64,000 bases of DNA from Leptospiraceae bacterium. Lineage in GTDB: Bacteria > Spirochaetota > Leptospiria > Leptospirales > Leptospiraceae. Location of the stretch: assembly GCA_022402465.1 (NCBI GenBank), contig JAKRSH010000028.1, positions 1 through 64,000 of the forward strand, in the 5' to 3' direction. Shown in pieces: positions 1-10,264 of this stretch (positions within the stretch are counted from its first letter, which is position 1; every line of letters begins with the position of its first letter). The notes below the pieces were generated by a model. It searched no databases. It saw only the letters and a program-made list of their open reading frames with translations, and was not told the DNA's origin. Position numbers and translations under genes: made by a program.

Positions 1-456
1 GGGGTATGCCAGTCAACCTGTCATTTGTTGCACTTATTGGTTTAATCCGCTTAATCTATTAACTCAAAATTTTCTATTTCGCTATTGGAAGTGATGAAAA
101 GTTTTCTAATACTTCAGGTATGCATTTTGATGAGAATTTAAGAAGTGTTTCTTTTCCAAAATTTGCAAATGACGAGAACAATATTTCAAAGCTTATGGAT
201 TTAACAAGGACATATATAAATCTATAAGAAATAAATTTTAAATTCATAACCCTACCACTTAAATTCCTACTATTTCCAAAAACCGAGTTGCCTGAATTTT
301 CAGTTAACCTACCTTTATCCATACTTGGGTTAGAATTTAATTCGCCTGAGAATCATTTATCATTTGTTTAAGCCAGATTGATTCTGGCTATTTTATAACT
401 TTACTGCCATATTTACATAACTAATTTTTTGCATTTTTCTTTGTGAAAATTGGATT
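1..456. other. Intergenic / no supported gene
   Basis: AT-rich segment without a convincing gene. The only structured element I see is a short hairpin at 371-389 (listed separately) downstream of the minus-strand lipoprotein gene. A small minus-strand open frame at 74-322 has no recognisable motif and no good ribosome site, so I did not call it. Confidence 0.5.
371..389. terminator. Hairpin, candidate terminator downstream of lipoprotein gene
   Basis: AGCCAGA (371-377) and TCTGGCT (383-389) form a perfect 7-bp stem with a 5-nt loop. On the plus strand it is followed by ATTTTAT, so it could end transcripts from either side. It lies about 70 bases downstream of the minus-strand gene ending at 457. 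Confidence 0.45.
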
Positions 457-1002
457 CTATTTATAGTTAACAGTTATATCATTAGTAGTTGTATCATTTG
501 ACGAAACAGGGTCAATGAATAGTCTGATATTGTAAAAACCTGAAGCTGAAGTAGTAAATACTTGGTATGAGGAATTACTAGTTTCTGTGGAAAAATCGCC
601 TTTAATAGCTGAAGGAGGCGTGTTTTTTACATTTTGCATTGAGTTACCTACTGCAGTTCTAGAATCAAAAACACAGTTTTCACTTTTGAAATATCCAAGT
701 CTCATATTATCTAGGTTTGTATTTATAGAGCGGAACTCTAAAGACTGACCAGGATTAAGAAAAACTCTTAGAAAGATGCCATTTGAGCCTCTTAAGGCTG
801 GAACATTTACTGAATTTGTTCGAACGAAAATTGCATTATATCTTTCTTCAGTCCCGTCAAGGGCGATAATTGAGCAGGTTGTAGCTTTTTGGTATTCTCC
901 GACTACTAATAATAGTGCGAAATCATTATCTTGAGGAGATTGTGTGGGATTGCTACAAGTTAAAACTGGAAACAAAAGTAGAAGTATGATTAAATTTTTC
1001 AT
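457..1002 (-). CDS. Putative lipoprotein, unknown function
   Basis: A 181-residue protein starting with a short lysine, a hydrophobic run and the lipobox-like VLTCS around residue 16, so it is probably exported and lipid-anchored in the envelope. The mature part is Ser/Thr/Asn-rich and ends with a predicted beta-rich segment (YNIRLFIDPVSSNDTTTND), similar in flavour to the small PPC-like lipoprotein at 53.5 kb. I recognise no family. An AGG ribosome site precedes the ATG. It sits beside a decayed mobile-element patch, so it could be recently acquired. The lipoprotein call is good and the function is unknown. Confidence 0.7.
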   Translation of the reverse strand: MKNLIILLLLFPVLTCSNPTQSPQDNDFALLLVVGEYQKATTCSIIALDGTEERYNAIFVRTNSVNVPALRGSNGIFLRVFLNPGQSLEFRSINTNLDNMRLGYFKSENCVFDSRTAVGNSMQNVKNTPPSAIKGDFSTETSNSSYQVFTTSASGFYNIRLFIDPVSSNDTTTNDITVNYK

Positions 1003-1179
1003 ATTTACCTTTCAATATATTTATGTTTATAATATATAATTCAATTCGGTTAGTGTAAAGAATTTCTATAACTGTTTTATAAAAAAGTTAATTTCAATTT
1101 GACTTCTATGCAATAACCATAATGACTGGTACAAATTCATCGAAATGACCTGCCCCCATTTTCAGTACAAGTAAATAAG

Positions 1180-1320
1180 TTAGTTTTCAATAAAATGGAT
1201 ATCTATACCTTTATTTTCAGCCCATTCTCTAAATGCTATAGAGGTAAATTCCGTTCCATTATCTAAGACAAAAGATCTTGGAAGATTTTCTAGAGAATCT
1301 AAACCAAAGACATATCCCAC
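1180..1320 (-). pseudogene. Remnant of IS3-type transposase (integrase core)
   Basis: Read on the minus strand, this stretch encodes about 46 residues containing RSFVLDNGTEFTS and FREWAENKGIDIHFIE, the typical region around the second catalytic Asp of IS3-family OrfB (rve/DDE integrase fold). It stops at a TAA right after the conserved HFIE, where an intact protein would continue with a PGKP-type motif. Its upstream side merges into the 49-bp repeat at 1313. The first Asp, the catalytic Glu and the terminal inverted repeats are missing, so this is a dead fragment. Confidence 0.75.
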
Positions 1321-1361
1321 TGATGCCACGGGTTTTAAACCGTGGTGAAGTATTCAAAAGA
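1313..1361. repeat. 49-bp hairpin repeat, copy 1 (IS200/IS605-end-like)
   Basis: The segment from TATCCCACTGATGCCACG to GTGGTGAAGTATTCAAAAGA is shared with 2712-2760. Its centre forms a stem, CCACGG (1326-1331) with CCGTGG (1340-1345). Differences from copy 2 fall in the stem and largely keep pairing. A GTGG stem followed by a TTCAA tail resembles the imperfect palindromes at the right ends of IS200/IS605 elements. No tnpA or tnpB gene is nearby. The element origin is inference. Confidence 0.65.
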
Positions 1362-1371
1362 AGAAGCCCGA

Positions 1372-1438
1372 CCTAGCAGTATTTCTCATTAATTAAGAAG
1401 TATTCTAATGGAATAAAATTTCGAGAAATGCTGCTGGG
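1372..1438. repeat. Long inverted repeat (16-bp arms)
   Basis: The arm at 1372-1387 (CCTAGCAGTATTTCTC) pairs with 1423-1438 (GAGAAATGCTGCTGGG), with G-T wobbles at two positions and a 35-base AT-rich loop. It directly follows the first 49-bp repeat and may be part of the same mobile-element debris or a folded RNA from it. There is no T-run characteristic of a terminator. Confidence 0.5.
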
Positions 1439-1580
1439 GATCGCCCATATCATAGGATTGTTATTTGTAAAGACTAATTACTAACAAACATTTCGTTAAA
1501 ATGATTGATTTTTTTGTAATTCACATTCTACTTGTTCCATGTCCAAGATCACCTTTCAATCCTTAGTTGAATAAATAGCA

Positions 1581-2422
1581 TTGATCCAGGAATCTGCATT
1601 AGCCGATGGAGATATGAATTGGAATCTATCTATTCTTGCATCCAATTGGAAAATAGGCCGAAGGATTATTGAAGTAGAGCAAGATTCCAAACTTCGTGCT
1701 AAGTATAGTGAAAGATTGTTGATTACTTTGTCTCAGGAGTTGAATAGAAAGCTGGGTAGCGGATTTTCTGCCAGGAACTTGCGCTATATGAGGCAGTTTT
1801 ATTTGGTTTATAAAAAGCAAAATTTTCAGCCAAAGGTATCCTGGTCGCACTATAGAGAAATTGTATCCCTCGAGAGCAAGAGTGAGCGAGATAAATTGGA
1901 AAAGCTTGTTCTAGAGCAACAGATTACAGTTAGGGAATTGAACGAGATAAAAAATGAGTTATTGAGTTCTAATTCTGGGCAGACAGATAATGGTTTTTAT
2001 TCTGAAGAAGATGAGTCAGTAAATGGCGCTAAATTGCTAAGGAAGCCTGTTTTACAGCTTTTTACGTATAGGGTGGATAGAAAATTTTCGATGAATTTGG
2101 CACACAGTGTGCCAAATCTAGCTTTCATTTTACAATATTTAGTAGTGTTTGAGAATTGTACACATACAAAGCCTATCTAGAACGTGTGGTTGATGGAGAT
2201 ACCCTTCTCGTACATATTGATCTAGGATTTGGGATCTTTATCCAGCAGAGACTAAGGCTACGAGGTCTAGATGCTTCCGAGATAGATTCAAATGATGGGC
2301 AAAAGGCTAAAAAATTTGTTGAGTCCGAATTGAAGGATACTAATTTTCTAATACTTAAGACTCATGGTTCTGATATTTATGATCGCTACTTGGTAGATGT
2401 TTTTTATCTAAAAGATGAATAA
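1581..2422 (+). pseudogene. Broken DUF1016_N / staphylococcal-nuclease (SNase) fusion gene
   Basis: The 5' part (1581 to about 2080, TTG start) encodes a DUF1016_N (YhcG N-terminal) domain: WKIGRRIIEVEQ, LSQELNRKLGSGFSARNLR, MRQFYLVYK and SWSHYREIV are visible. The frame then runs through a 21-bp palindrome and ends at 2180. The 3' part, in another frame (about 2153-2422), encodes an SNase core (YKAYLERVVDGDTLLV, RLRLRGLDASEI, YDRYLVDVF) that stops before its usual C-terminal helix. Proteins joining these two domains exist, so I read one gene with an internal deletion/insertion and a truncated end. The intact protein would be a DNA-associated nuclease; this copy is unlikely to be functional. 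Confidence 0.75.
2096..2116. repeat. Perfect 21-bp palindrome inside the broken nuclease gene
   Basis: TTTGGCACAC (2096-2105), a single A, then GTGTGCCAAA (2107-2116). The left arm and flank (GATGAATTTGGCACACA, 2090-2106) recur at 2498-2514 after the SNase fragment, where the right arm is absent. It sits exactly where the DUF1016 and SNase frames are disjoined, suggesting an insertion or deletion scar. Confidence 0.7.
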
Positions 2423-2497
2423 AAGATATATTCTTTTCTTAAGTTTTCTGCGATTGGAAATGATACGTACAACATACAGACAAATTAAAATTTTACT

Positions 2498-2514
2498 GAT
2501 GAATTTGGCACACA
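2498..2514. repeat. Second copy of the palindrome left arm
   Basis: The 17 bases GATGAATTTGGCACACA match 2090-2106 exactly, and both are preceded by AAAATTTT. The two copies flank the SNase fragment in direct orientation about 408 bp apart. This is the arrangement expected for recombination between short repeats or for ends of a small element. Confidence 0.6.
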
Positions 2515-2605
2515 CTATCCATGATGATTTCTTATAATTAAGAATAACATATGTTACATGATAATATTTAGAATACGGTGAGACCTCTCTTCTTTCGTCC
2601 CATCT

Positions 2606-2640
2606 CATCCTGTCGTTGGGCTTTAGCCTAATGCAGGATG
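2606..2640. repeat. Long hairpin with TTTA loop
   Basis: CATCCTG (2606-2612) pairs with CAGGATG (2634-2640). Above a one-base bulge, CGTTGGGC (2614-2621) pairs with GCCTAATG (2626-2633) through Watson-Crick and wobble pairs, leaving a TTTA loop. The apical GC-TTTA-GC resembles the 49-bp repeat copy 2. It could be a subterminal hairpin from an IS200/IS605-like element or a remnant RNA structure. Confidence 0.55.
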
Positions 2641-2711
2641 AAACTTAGAATCGAATTATCAACTAACATTTTTATATTGGTAGCATAGAATAATGTTCCT
2701 AAACAACAGCC

Positions 2712-2760
2712 TATCCCACTGATGCCACGTGCTTTAGCGCGTGGTGAAGTATTCAAAAGA
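2712..2760. repeat. 49-bp hairpin repeat, copy 2 (IS200/IS605-end-like)
   Basis: The second copy of the repeat at 1313-1361, in the same orientation. The stem here is CCACGTGC (2725-2732), TTTA loop, GCGCGTGG (2737-2744). Relative to copy 1, one pair changes from T-A to C-G and another from G-C to a T-G wobble, so folding is kept while sequence differs. It lies about 175 bp before thiC and might contribute to the thiC leader. Confidence 0.65.
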
Positions 2761-2837
2761 CCAGCCCATGCACCCCAGATCGAGCGGGGTCAATAAATTT
2801 ATAATTTATTGACCAAAGGGAGAGCTGGAAAAGGTGC
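2761..2837 (+). promoter_or_regulatory. Structured leader candidate upstream of thiC
   Basis: Several complementary segments are packed here: ACCCC (2772-2776) with GGGGT (2786-2790); a 10-bp perfect stem GTCAATAAAT (2789-2798) with ATTTATTGAC (2804-2813); CCAGC (2761-2765) with GCTGG (2824-2828); and GCACC (2770-2774) with GGTGC (2833-2837). Some are mutually exclusive and the last two would form a pseudoknot. None of the conserved TPP riboswitch core (CTGAGA, ACCTGAT) is visible. A regulatory role is inference; it may instead be mobile-element debris. Confidence 0.35.
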
Positions 2838-2935
2838 CCAAAGTATTTTATTCTTACAATGAATAGTCTAGCACACTAGCAATTCACAGGGAATATTTAC
2901 TAGACATAAGTTTTTGCCATGAAAATATTGAATGA

Positions 2936-5283
<2,348 letters not shown>

Positions 5284-5378
5284 GAATTTTAGGATAAATC
5301 TTTTGATTTTATAGTCAAGAGTTTTCTACTTTTGTTTACAAGCTTCCGACTCCATATAAGATTGAACAAAAGAAAGAT

Positions 5379-7274
5379 ATGAATCGTTTACAGAAAAGAT
5401 ATTTAGTATTCCCTATAGATCTAGCCTTTATGATGGCATCCTTTTTTCTTGCTCATTTAATTCGTTATGAAAACCTAAGTTTTTTAGAAGATCGCGACCT
5501 CTTTTTTACTTCTCTTTTTATTGTAATCTCTGTTCGTTCTATTATCTTTCTCTTCTCTGGGATCTACCGCTCTCTTTGGTCCTATGCATCCATTCATGAT
5601 CTGGTAGAGATTATTAAGGTTACCATGCTCTCGTCCTTGGTTTCTACCACAGCCTTACTATTCTACAATAGATTCTCTCAGCTTTCCAGAATGGTTCCAA
5701 TTCTAGACACTTTGTTGCTACTTAGTTTTCTTTGTTTAAGATCCTTCTCCTGGAGAATGATGCGTGACGAAATCTTTCGAAAGAAGACTTTTGAAGAAGG
5801 GAACATACCAGTAGTTCTTGTTGGTGCTGGCAAATTGGGTGCTACCTTTTTAGGTGAGATTAGACGTCATGGAAATTTAAATCTTCTACCTGTTGGATTT
5901 ATAGATGAGGATACTTCAAAGATTGGTGGGCATATCCAAGGTATTCCCATTTTAGGAAATTTAGATATTCTTGAACATGTTATTCGTACCAACTCTGTTA
6001 AACAAGTAATCATTACTATGAACCAACCGAACGGTTCTGTAGTTTCAAGAATAATGAAAATTTGTGAAGAGCTTAAGGTTGTGTACAAAATTCTTCCTAA
6101 TTTTAATGAAATATTGAATGAAACTCCCAAGATCAATCAACTTCGCGAGGTGGAAGTACAAGATTTATTAGGACGACCGACAGTTAATTTGGAAATCGAT
6201 AATATTAAATCTTATTTGAAAGGGAAGACCATTCTTATAACAGGTGCAGGCGGTTCTATAGGATCAGAACTTTGTCGTCAGGTGATGTATTTTGAACCAG
6301 AGAATTTAATCCTTTTGGATAATGCTGAAACTGCTCTCTACGAAATCGATTATGAGATGAGAACTAAATTCCCAGATAAAACGAAAATTTTTCCCGTAGT
6401 AGCTGATGTGAAAAATCTATCTCGACTTTCAACTGTCTTTAATGAGCACCAACCACAGGTAGTATTTCATTCCGCTGCCTACAAACATGTTCCCATGATG
6501 GAGATCAATCCCTGTGAGGCTGTTCTGAACAACATCAATGGAACCAAAAATGTTGCCGATGTTTCTCGTTTAACTGGCGTTGAGCGTTTTGTATTAATTT
6601 CAACCGATAAAGCAGTGAACCCAGTCAACATAATGGGTGCTTCCAAAAGGATAGCTGAGCTTTACTTACAACATATCTCCATCAACTCACGAACTAAATT
6701 CATCACAGTTCGTTTTGGAAATGTTCTCGGTTCAAATGGTTCTGTAATCCCAAGATTTCGCGAGCAAATTAAGAAGGGTGGACCTGTTACTGTCACCCAC
6801 CCTGATGTAATCCGATATTTCATGACAATACCTGAGGCATCCCAATTGGTACTCCAAGCAGGTTCTATGGGAGAACATGGTGAAATTTTTATTCTAGATA
6901 TGGGCGAGCCAGTAAGAATCACGAATCTAGCAGAAGAAATGATCCGACTCTCAGGCTACACACCTTATAAAGATATACAAATAGAGTTTACTGGATTAAG
7001 ACCAGGTGAGAAATTATTCGAAGAACTTATGTTAGGTCAAGAAGGAATTAAAAAGACCCACCATCCTAAGATACGCATTGCTGCTCCCTTGGAAAGTTAT
7101 AATTTACTTCTCTTTCAGAATAAATTAAACACTATGTTTAGCATGGCTAAGGCGAATAAAGACCAAGAGATTTATAGACTTTTCCAAGATTTGGTACCGG
7201 AATATGTGATTCACACAGATTATATGCAGACAACGACCAATACCAAAAAAGAATCCAATCAAAATCTTTCATAA
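5379..7274 (+). CDS. Membrane nucleoside-diphosphate-sugar 4,6-dehydratase/epimerase (CapD/WbpM type)
   Basis: A 631-residue enzyme. About four transmembrane helices fill residues 1-125, followed by a nucleotide-binding domain (LVGAGKLGATFLGE) and a second SDR domain starting near residue 285 (ITGAGGSIGSELC). Motifs AAYKHVPMMEINP and STDKAVNPVNIMGASKR match CapD/FlaA1/WbpM-type UDP-GlcNAc 4,6-dehydratases, in which the usual catalytic Tyr is Met. It likely makes the 4-keto-6-deoxy intermediate for LPS or surface-glycan sugars at the inner face of the cytoplasmic membrane. A GAAAGAT ribosome site precedes the ATG. The next gene starts 15 bp downstream. Confidence 0.92.
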   Translation: MNRLQKRYLVFPIDLAFMMASFFLAHLIRYENLSFLEDRDLFFTSLFIVISVRSIIFLFSGIYRSLWSYASIHDLVEIIKVTMLSSLVSTTALLFYNRFSQLSRMVPILDTLLLLSFLCLRSFSWRMMRDEIFRKKTFEEGNIPVVLVGAGKLGATFLGEIRRHGNLNLLPVGFIDEDTSKIGGHIQGIPILGNLDILEHVIRTNSVKQVIITMNQPNGSVVSRIMKICEELKVVYKILPNFNEILNETPKINQLREVEVQDLLGRPTVNLEIDNIKSYLKGKTILITGAGGSIGSELCRQVMYFEPENLILLDNAETALYEIDYEMRTKFPDKTKIFPVVADVKNLSRLSTVFNEHQPQVVFHSAAYKHVPMMEINPCEAVLNNINGTKNVADVSRLTGVERFVLISTDKAVNPVNIMGASKRIAELYLQHISINSRTKFITVRFGNVLGSNGSVIPRFREQIKKGGPVTVTHPDVIRYFMTIPEASQLVLQAGSMGEHGEIFILDMGEPVRITNLAEEMIRLSGYTPYKDIQIEFTGLRPGEKLFEELMLGQEGIKKTHHPKIRIAAPLESYNLLLFQNKLNTMFSMAKANKDQEIYRLFQDLVPEYVIHTDYMQTTTNTKKESNQNLS

Positions 7275-7289
7275 TCAATTAGGGGAACT

Positions 7290-7781
7290 ATGGACGGCGA
7301 AATAACGCAAGAAGAGATTAAGAATATTAGATCATTTAAAAGTGATCTATTTACTTTGTATTGGGAAAAGTTTGGAACCTTCTACATGCATGTTCTCCCT
7401 CACCCTCAACTAAAGATTGGAACAAGAGGACTGGTAGGTGAAGAAAAAGAATCAGGCATAGTACTTGTCTTCGGACCTCGTGCTGTAAGAGAGGTTCAGG
7501 CTTTGGAGAAAGAACTTTTCGCTGAACTTCAATTTGGTTATAACTGGGAGAAAGTTGTTATACCCTGGGATAGTGTATTTCGAATCTATGATAAAGCGCA
7601 ATCCTCACTGGTGCAGTTAAGAATCCTACCCATTACAAATGAATCATCTAAGCCTGGAAGTGAGTCACCGAATGCACACCAAGAGCCTACTATTAAAGTG
7701 AAGAAAGAAGCGAAAGTTTTAGATAGCAATAAAGATAATGTGATCCGAGTCGACTTTGGAGGCAAGAAAAATGAAACCTAA
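7290..7781 (+). CDS. SspB-like protein, probable ClpXP adaptor
   Basis: A 163-residue protein whose layout matches SspB: an N-terminal beta-rich domain (FYMHVLPHPQLKIGTRGL, GIVLVFGPRAVREVQAL, then VVIPWDSVFRIYD), a low-complexity acidic/Ser-rich linker from about 120, and a short hydrophobic-basic tail (VIRVDFGGKK) like the SspB ClpX-binding tail. SspB tethers ssrA-tagged substrates to ClpX. A strong AGGGGA ribosome site lies ahead of ATG. It overlaps the start of the permease gene by 11 bp, so the two are translationally coupled. The assignment rests on pattern, not a search. Confidence 0.55.
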   Translation: MDGEITQEEIKNIRSFKSDLFTLYWEKFGTFYMHVLPHPQLKIGTRGLVGEEKESGIVLVFGPRAVREVQALEKELFAELQFGYNWEKVVIPWDSVFRIYDKAQSSLVQLRILPITNESSKPGSESPNAHQEPTIKVKKEAKVLDSNKDNVIRVDFGGKKNET

Positions 7782-9378
7782 ATTTTTCGTTCGTGGAGAC
7801 ATAGATGGATTCTTTGGATTGATGATAGATAATCTCATCCAGCTATTAGTTCTTACTGGTTTATGTGTTGGGCTCTGTGGTTTCCCTATGGAATTTATGA
7901 CTACTGTTGTTCTGCCCGGTGTCGCAGTTTCTTTGTTAATTGGGAACTTATTCTATGCATGGCAAGCTTACAAGAAAGGATTAGCTGAAAACCGTGATGA
8001 CATAACAGCATTGCCTTATGGGATCAATACTGTTTCACTATTTGCCTTTGTATTTTTTATTCTCTTTCCTGTTTATAAGGAAACTGGTGATTATATGCAA
8101 GCTTGGAAGGTCGGCTTACTTGCAAGTTTACTTTCAGGTTTAATCGAATTTGCTGGATCATTTGTTGCTCACGCCATTCGCAAGGCTACACCACGTGCTG
8201 CACTGCTCTCTGCACTGGCTGGAATAGCTATTACTTTTATTTCCATGGACTTTCTACTAAGAACTTTCCAGAATCCATTGATAGCCTTTGTTCCTTTTGG
8301 AATTATTTTATTGCAGTATTTTGCAAAAGTACAGTTCCCTTTTCACATACCAGGTGGCCTTTTGTCCGTTCTAGTTGGTACCTGTCTTGCTTGGATGAGC
8401 GGATTCTGGGGAGAAGGCTTTATGAACGCAGCTGCGATTTCTTCTTCCTATGCTACCATAGGATTCTCCATTCCAAAATTATTTATTCCTGAAGTTCTTT
8501 CTGTTATGAATCCCACTTATCTGGCAAGTTATCTTTCTATTATTATTCCTATGGGAATTTTCAATGTGATAGGCTCCTTGCAAAATATAGAGTCAGCTGA
8601 AGCGGCAGGAGATTCTTTTGATACAAGATCTTCCCTTATGGTGAATGGAATTGGAACTATAGTCGGAGCCTTCTTTGGTTCACCCTTTCCTACAACGATT
8701 TACATAGGTCATCCTGGATGGAAAGGTTTGGGTGCTAGAATCGGATACTCTGTGTTAAATGGAATATTTATAACTATTATTTCTTTGTTCGGACTTATTG
8801 CATTTGTTTCAGCTCTAATTCCCATCGAAGCTGGGATGGCTATAGTTCTTTGGATAGGAATCGTGATAGGCTCCCAAGCATTTCAATCGGTACCTTCCAA
8901 GCATTCCCCTGCCGTCATAATAGGCTTATTCCCTGCTTTAGCAGGTTGGGCGGTTCTTATGATACAATCTGTATTCAACTACACAGATGGAATACTGCAG
9001 TCAGTTCTTGCCTCTCATTCCATCAAAGCATCTCACCATATCTGGCTATCCGAGACAGCTCTCAATCAACCTATACTCCCCTATGCCTTAGATGGGATTC
9101 TATCCTTGTCGCAAGGATTCTTACTTTCATCTATGGTTTGGGCAGCAATCACAGTTTATGTTATCGACCGTAATTTTCTTAGGGCTGGTATATGGTGTGC
9201 AATTGGAGCTTTCTTAAGCTTTATTGGCATTGTACATTCTTATACACTTTTTGGAAATGCAATTCTGAATACTTTCACTCTTCCTGCAAGTGGGAAGTTC
9301 ACTATCGCCTACCTAATATTAGGTTTACTTTTGGTTCTGTTTCATTTTTCTAAAAAAGAAAAATCTAGAACTATCTAG
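7771..9378 (+). CDS. NCS2/AzgA-like purine (xanthine/uracil) permease
   Basis: About 535 residues with 12-14 hydrophobic helices. The family marks are the [10 protein letters not shown] segment near residue 80, the [18 protein letters not shown] segment and the [22 protein letters not shown] region typical of the nucleobase carriers. It likely imports a purine base across the cytoplasmic membrane. I place the start at ATG 7771 because GGAGG lies 7-8 bases upstream, inside the end of the preceding gene; an earlier in-frame TTG at 7756 is less likely. Substrate cannot be read from the sequence. Adenine salvage (apt) is encoded at 26 kb. Confidence 0.85.
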   Translation: MKPKFFVRGDIDGFFGLMIDNLIQLLVLTGLCVGLCGFPMEFMTTVVLPGVAVSLLIGNLFYAWQAYKKGLAENRDDITALPYGINTVSLFAFVFFILFPVYKETGDYMQAWKVGLLASLLSGLIEFAGSFVAHAIRKATPRAALLSALAGIAITFISMDFLLRTFQNPLIAFVPFGIILLQYFAKVQFPFHIPGGLLSVLVGTCLAWMSGFWGEGFMNAAAISSSYATIGFSIPKLFIPEVLSVMNPTYLASYLSIIIPMGIFNVIGSLQNIESAEAAGDSFDTRSSLMVNGIGTIVGAFFGSPFPTTIYIGHPGWKGLGARIGYSVLNGIFITIISLFGLIAFVSALIPIEAGMAIVLWIGIVIGSQAFQSVPSKHSPAVIIGLFPALAGWAVLMIQSVFNYTDGILQSVLASHSIKASHHIWLSETALNQPILPYALDGILSLSQGFLLSSMVWAAITVYVIDRNFLRAGIWCAIGAFLSFIGIVHSYTLFGNAILNTFTLPASGKFTIAYLILGLLLVLFHFSKKEKSRTI

Positions 9379-9389
9379 GTCACAGAAGT

Positions 9390-10223
9390 ATGGGGCAAAC
9401 GCAAAACCAAGTTTACTTTTCAGAACTACTTGAATTAGTTTATGCACCCTTGCCCAAGTTAAAACAAATAGAGAAGACTATCGAATTAGTACATCCTGCA
9501 ACTATCTCAACTGAGATAGAGAAAAATGTAGGCTTTGCTTACATGATGGATTACTATTTTCGAATTATAGATCTCAATTTAGTTAAAAGTATACTGCAAA
9601 ACCCACTCTTTAGCCATGAAGCCCTAACTGAACTTTTCTATTGCCAGATAACTTCTATTCACAAAGCTAAGTTACTGAAGCGACCTATTCCTGAATTGAT
9701 TTCATCGTATTGGAAAAGTCTATCTAAGGCACAATACGCAATTCTACTCAAAGATTCCATCCACAGGACTTATAATCTGGGACCAGCCAAAGACTTGCTC
9801 TCTAAAATTGAATTGGTTCACATCAAACTACTAACGGGCTCAGGTGGAGTCTCTGCCAATAGAATGTTAAATCTTTTTAAATCCTTAGGCTCCGATATTA
9901 AAAAGGTTTTTTCAGAAGATATGAACATCTATGACTACGCCTTCGACTTAGCCGTAGAACAATCCGATAATGATTTTCTAGCTTTTTTGGAAGAGTATAC
10001 TATACTTTTTGTTCAACTAAGAATCGTATCCAGTTTCACTTCGGAAATGGAGTCCTTGATACAGAAAAATGGAGGAAGACTAAACTATTCCGAGGTCTTC
10101 CAGTTTTTTTCCAACATTCCACTGGATGCAATTGAACTCACCCTAGAAATTTTCCAAGATAAGAATTGGTTGAAAAAGAGTGAGGCGGATTTAATTTTAG
10201 AATCTTACTTGGCAAAAAAATAA
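9390..10223 (+). CDS. Hypothetical cytosolic protein
   Basis: A 277-residue protein without signal peptide or transmembrane helix, predicted mostly helical, with many Leu, Ile, Glu and Lys. I do not recognise a domain. It starts 11 bp after the permease stop and is followed by htpX after 41 bp, so it probably belongs to the same transcript. The frame is clean and the codon use resembles the neighbours, so I treat it as real. Confidence 0.7.
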   Translation: MGQTQNQVYFSELLELVYAPLPKLKQIEKTIELVHPATISTEIEKNVGFAYMMDYYFRIIDLNLVKSILQNPLFSHEALTELFYCQITSIHKAKLLKRPIPELISSYWKSLSKAQYAILLKDSIHRTYNLGPAKDLLSKIELVHIKLLTGSGGVSANRMLNLFKSLGSDIKKVFSEDMNIYDYAFDLAVEQSDNDFLAFLEEYTILFVQLRIVSSFTSEMESLIQKNGGRLNYSEVFQFFSNIPLDAIELTLEIFQDKNWLKKSEADLILESYLAKK

Positions 10224-10264
10224 GAATTCCTGTCTAATAGATAATTAAGGAGTATATAAATAAT

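Noticed and set aside
74-322. Minus-strand open frame of 82 codons
   Set aside because: No motif, no good ribosome site, atypical residue make-up, and isolated in an AT-rich gap.
2408-2608. Minus-strand open frame opposite the nuclease remnant
   Set aside because: No recognisable protein features; lies over repeats and debris.
2761-2935. TPP riboswitch before thiC
   Set aside because: Searched by eye for the CTGAGA and ACCTGAT core and did not find it on the plus strand.
8103-8492. 129-codon plus-strand open frame inside the permease gene
   Set aside because: Out-of-frame shadow of a clearly real membrane protein; composition is Cys-, Phe- and Trp-rich as expected for such shadows.
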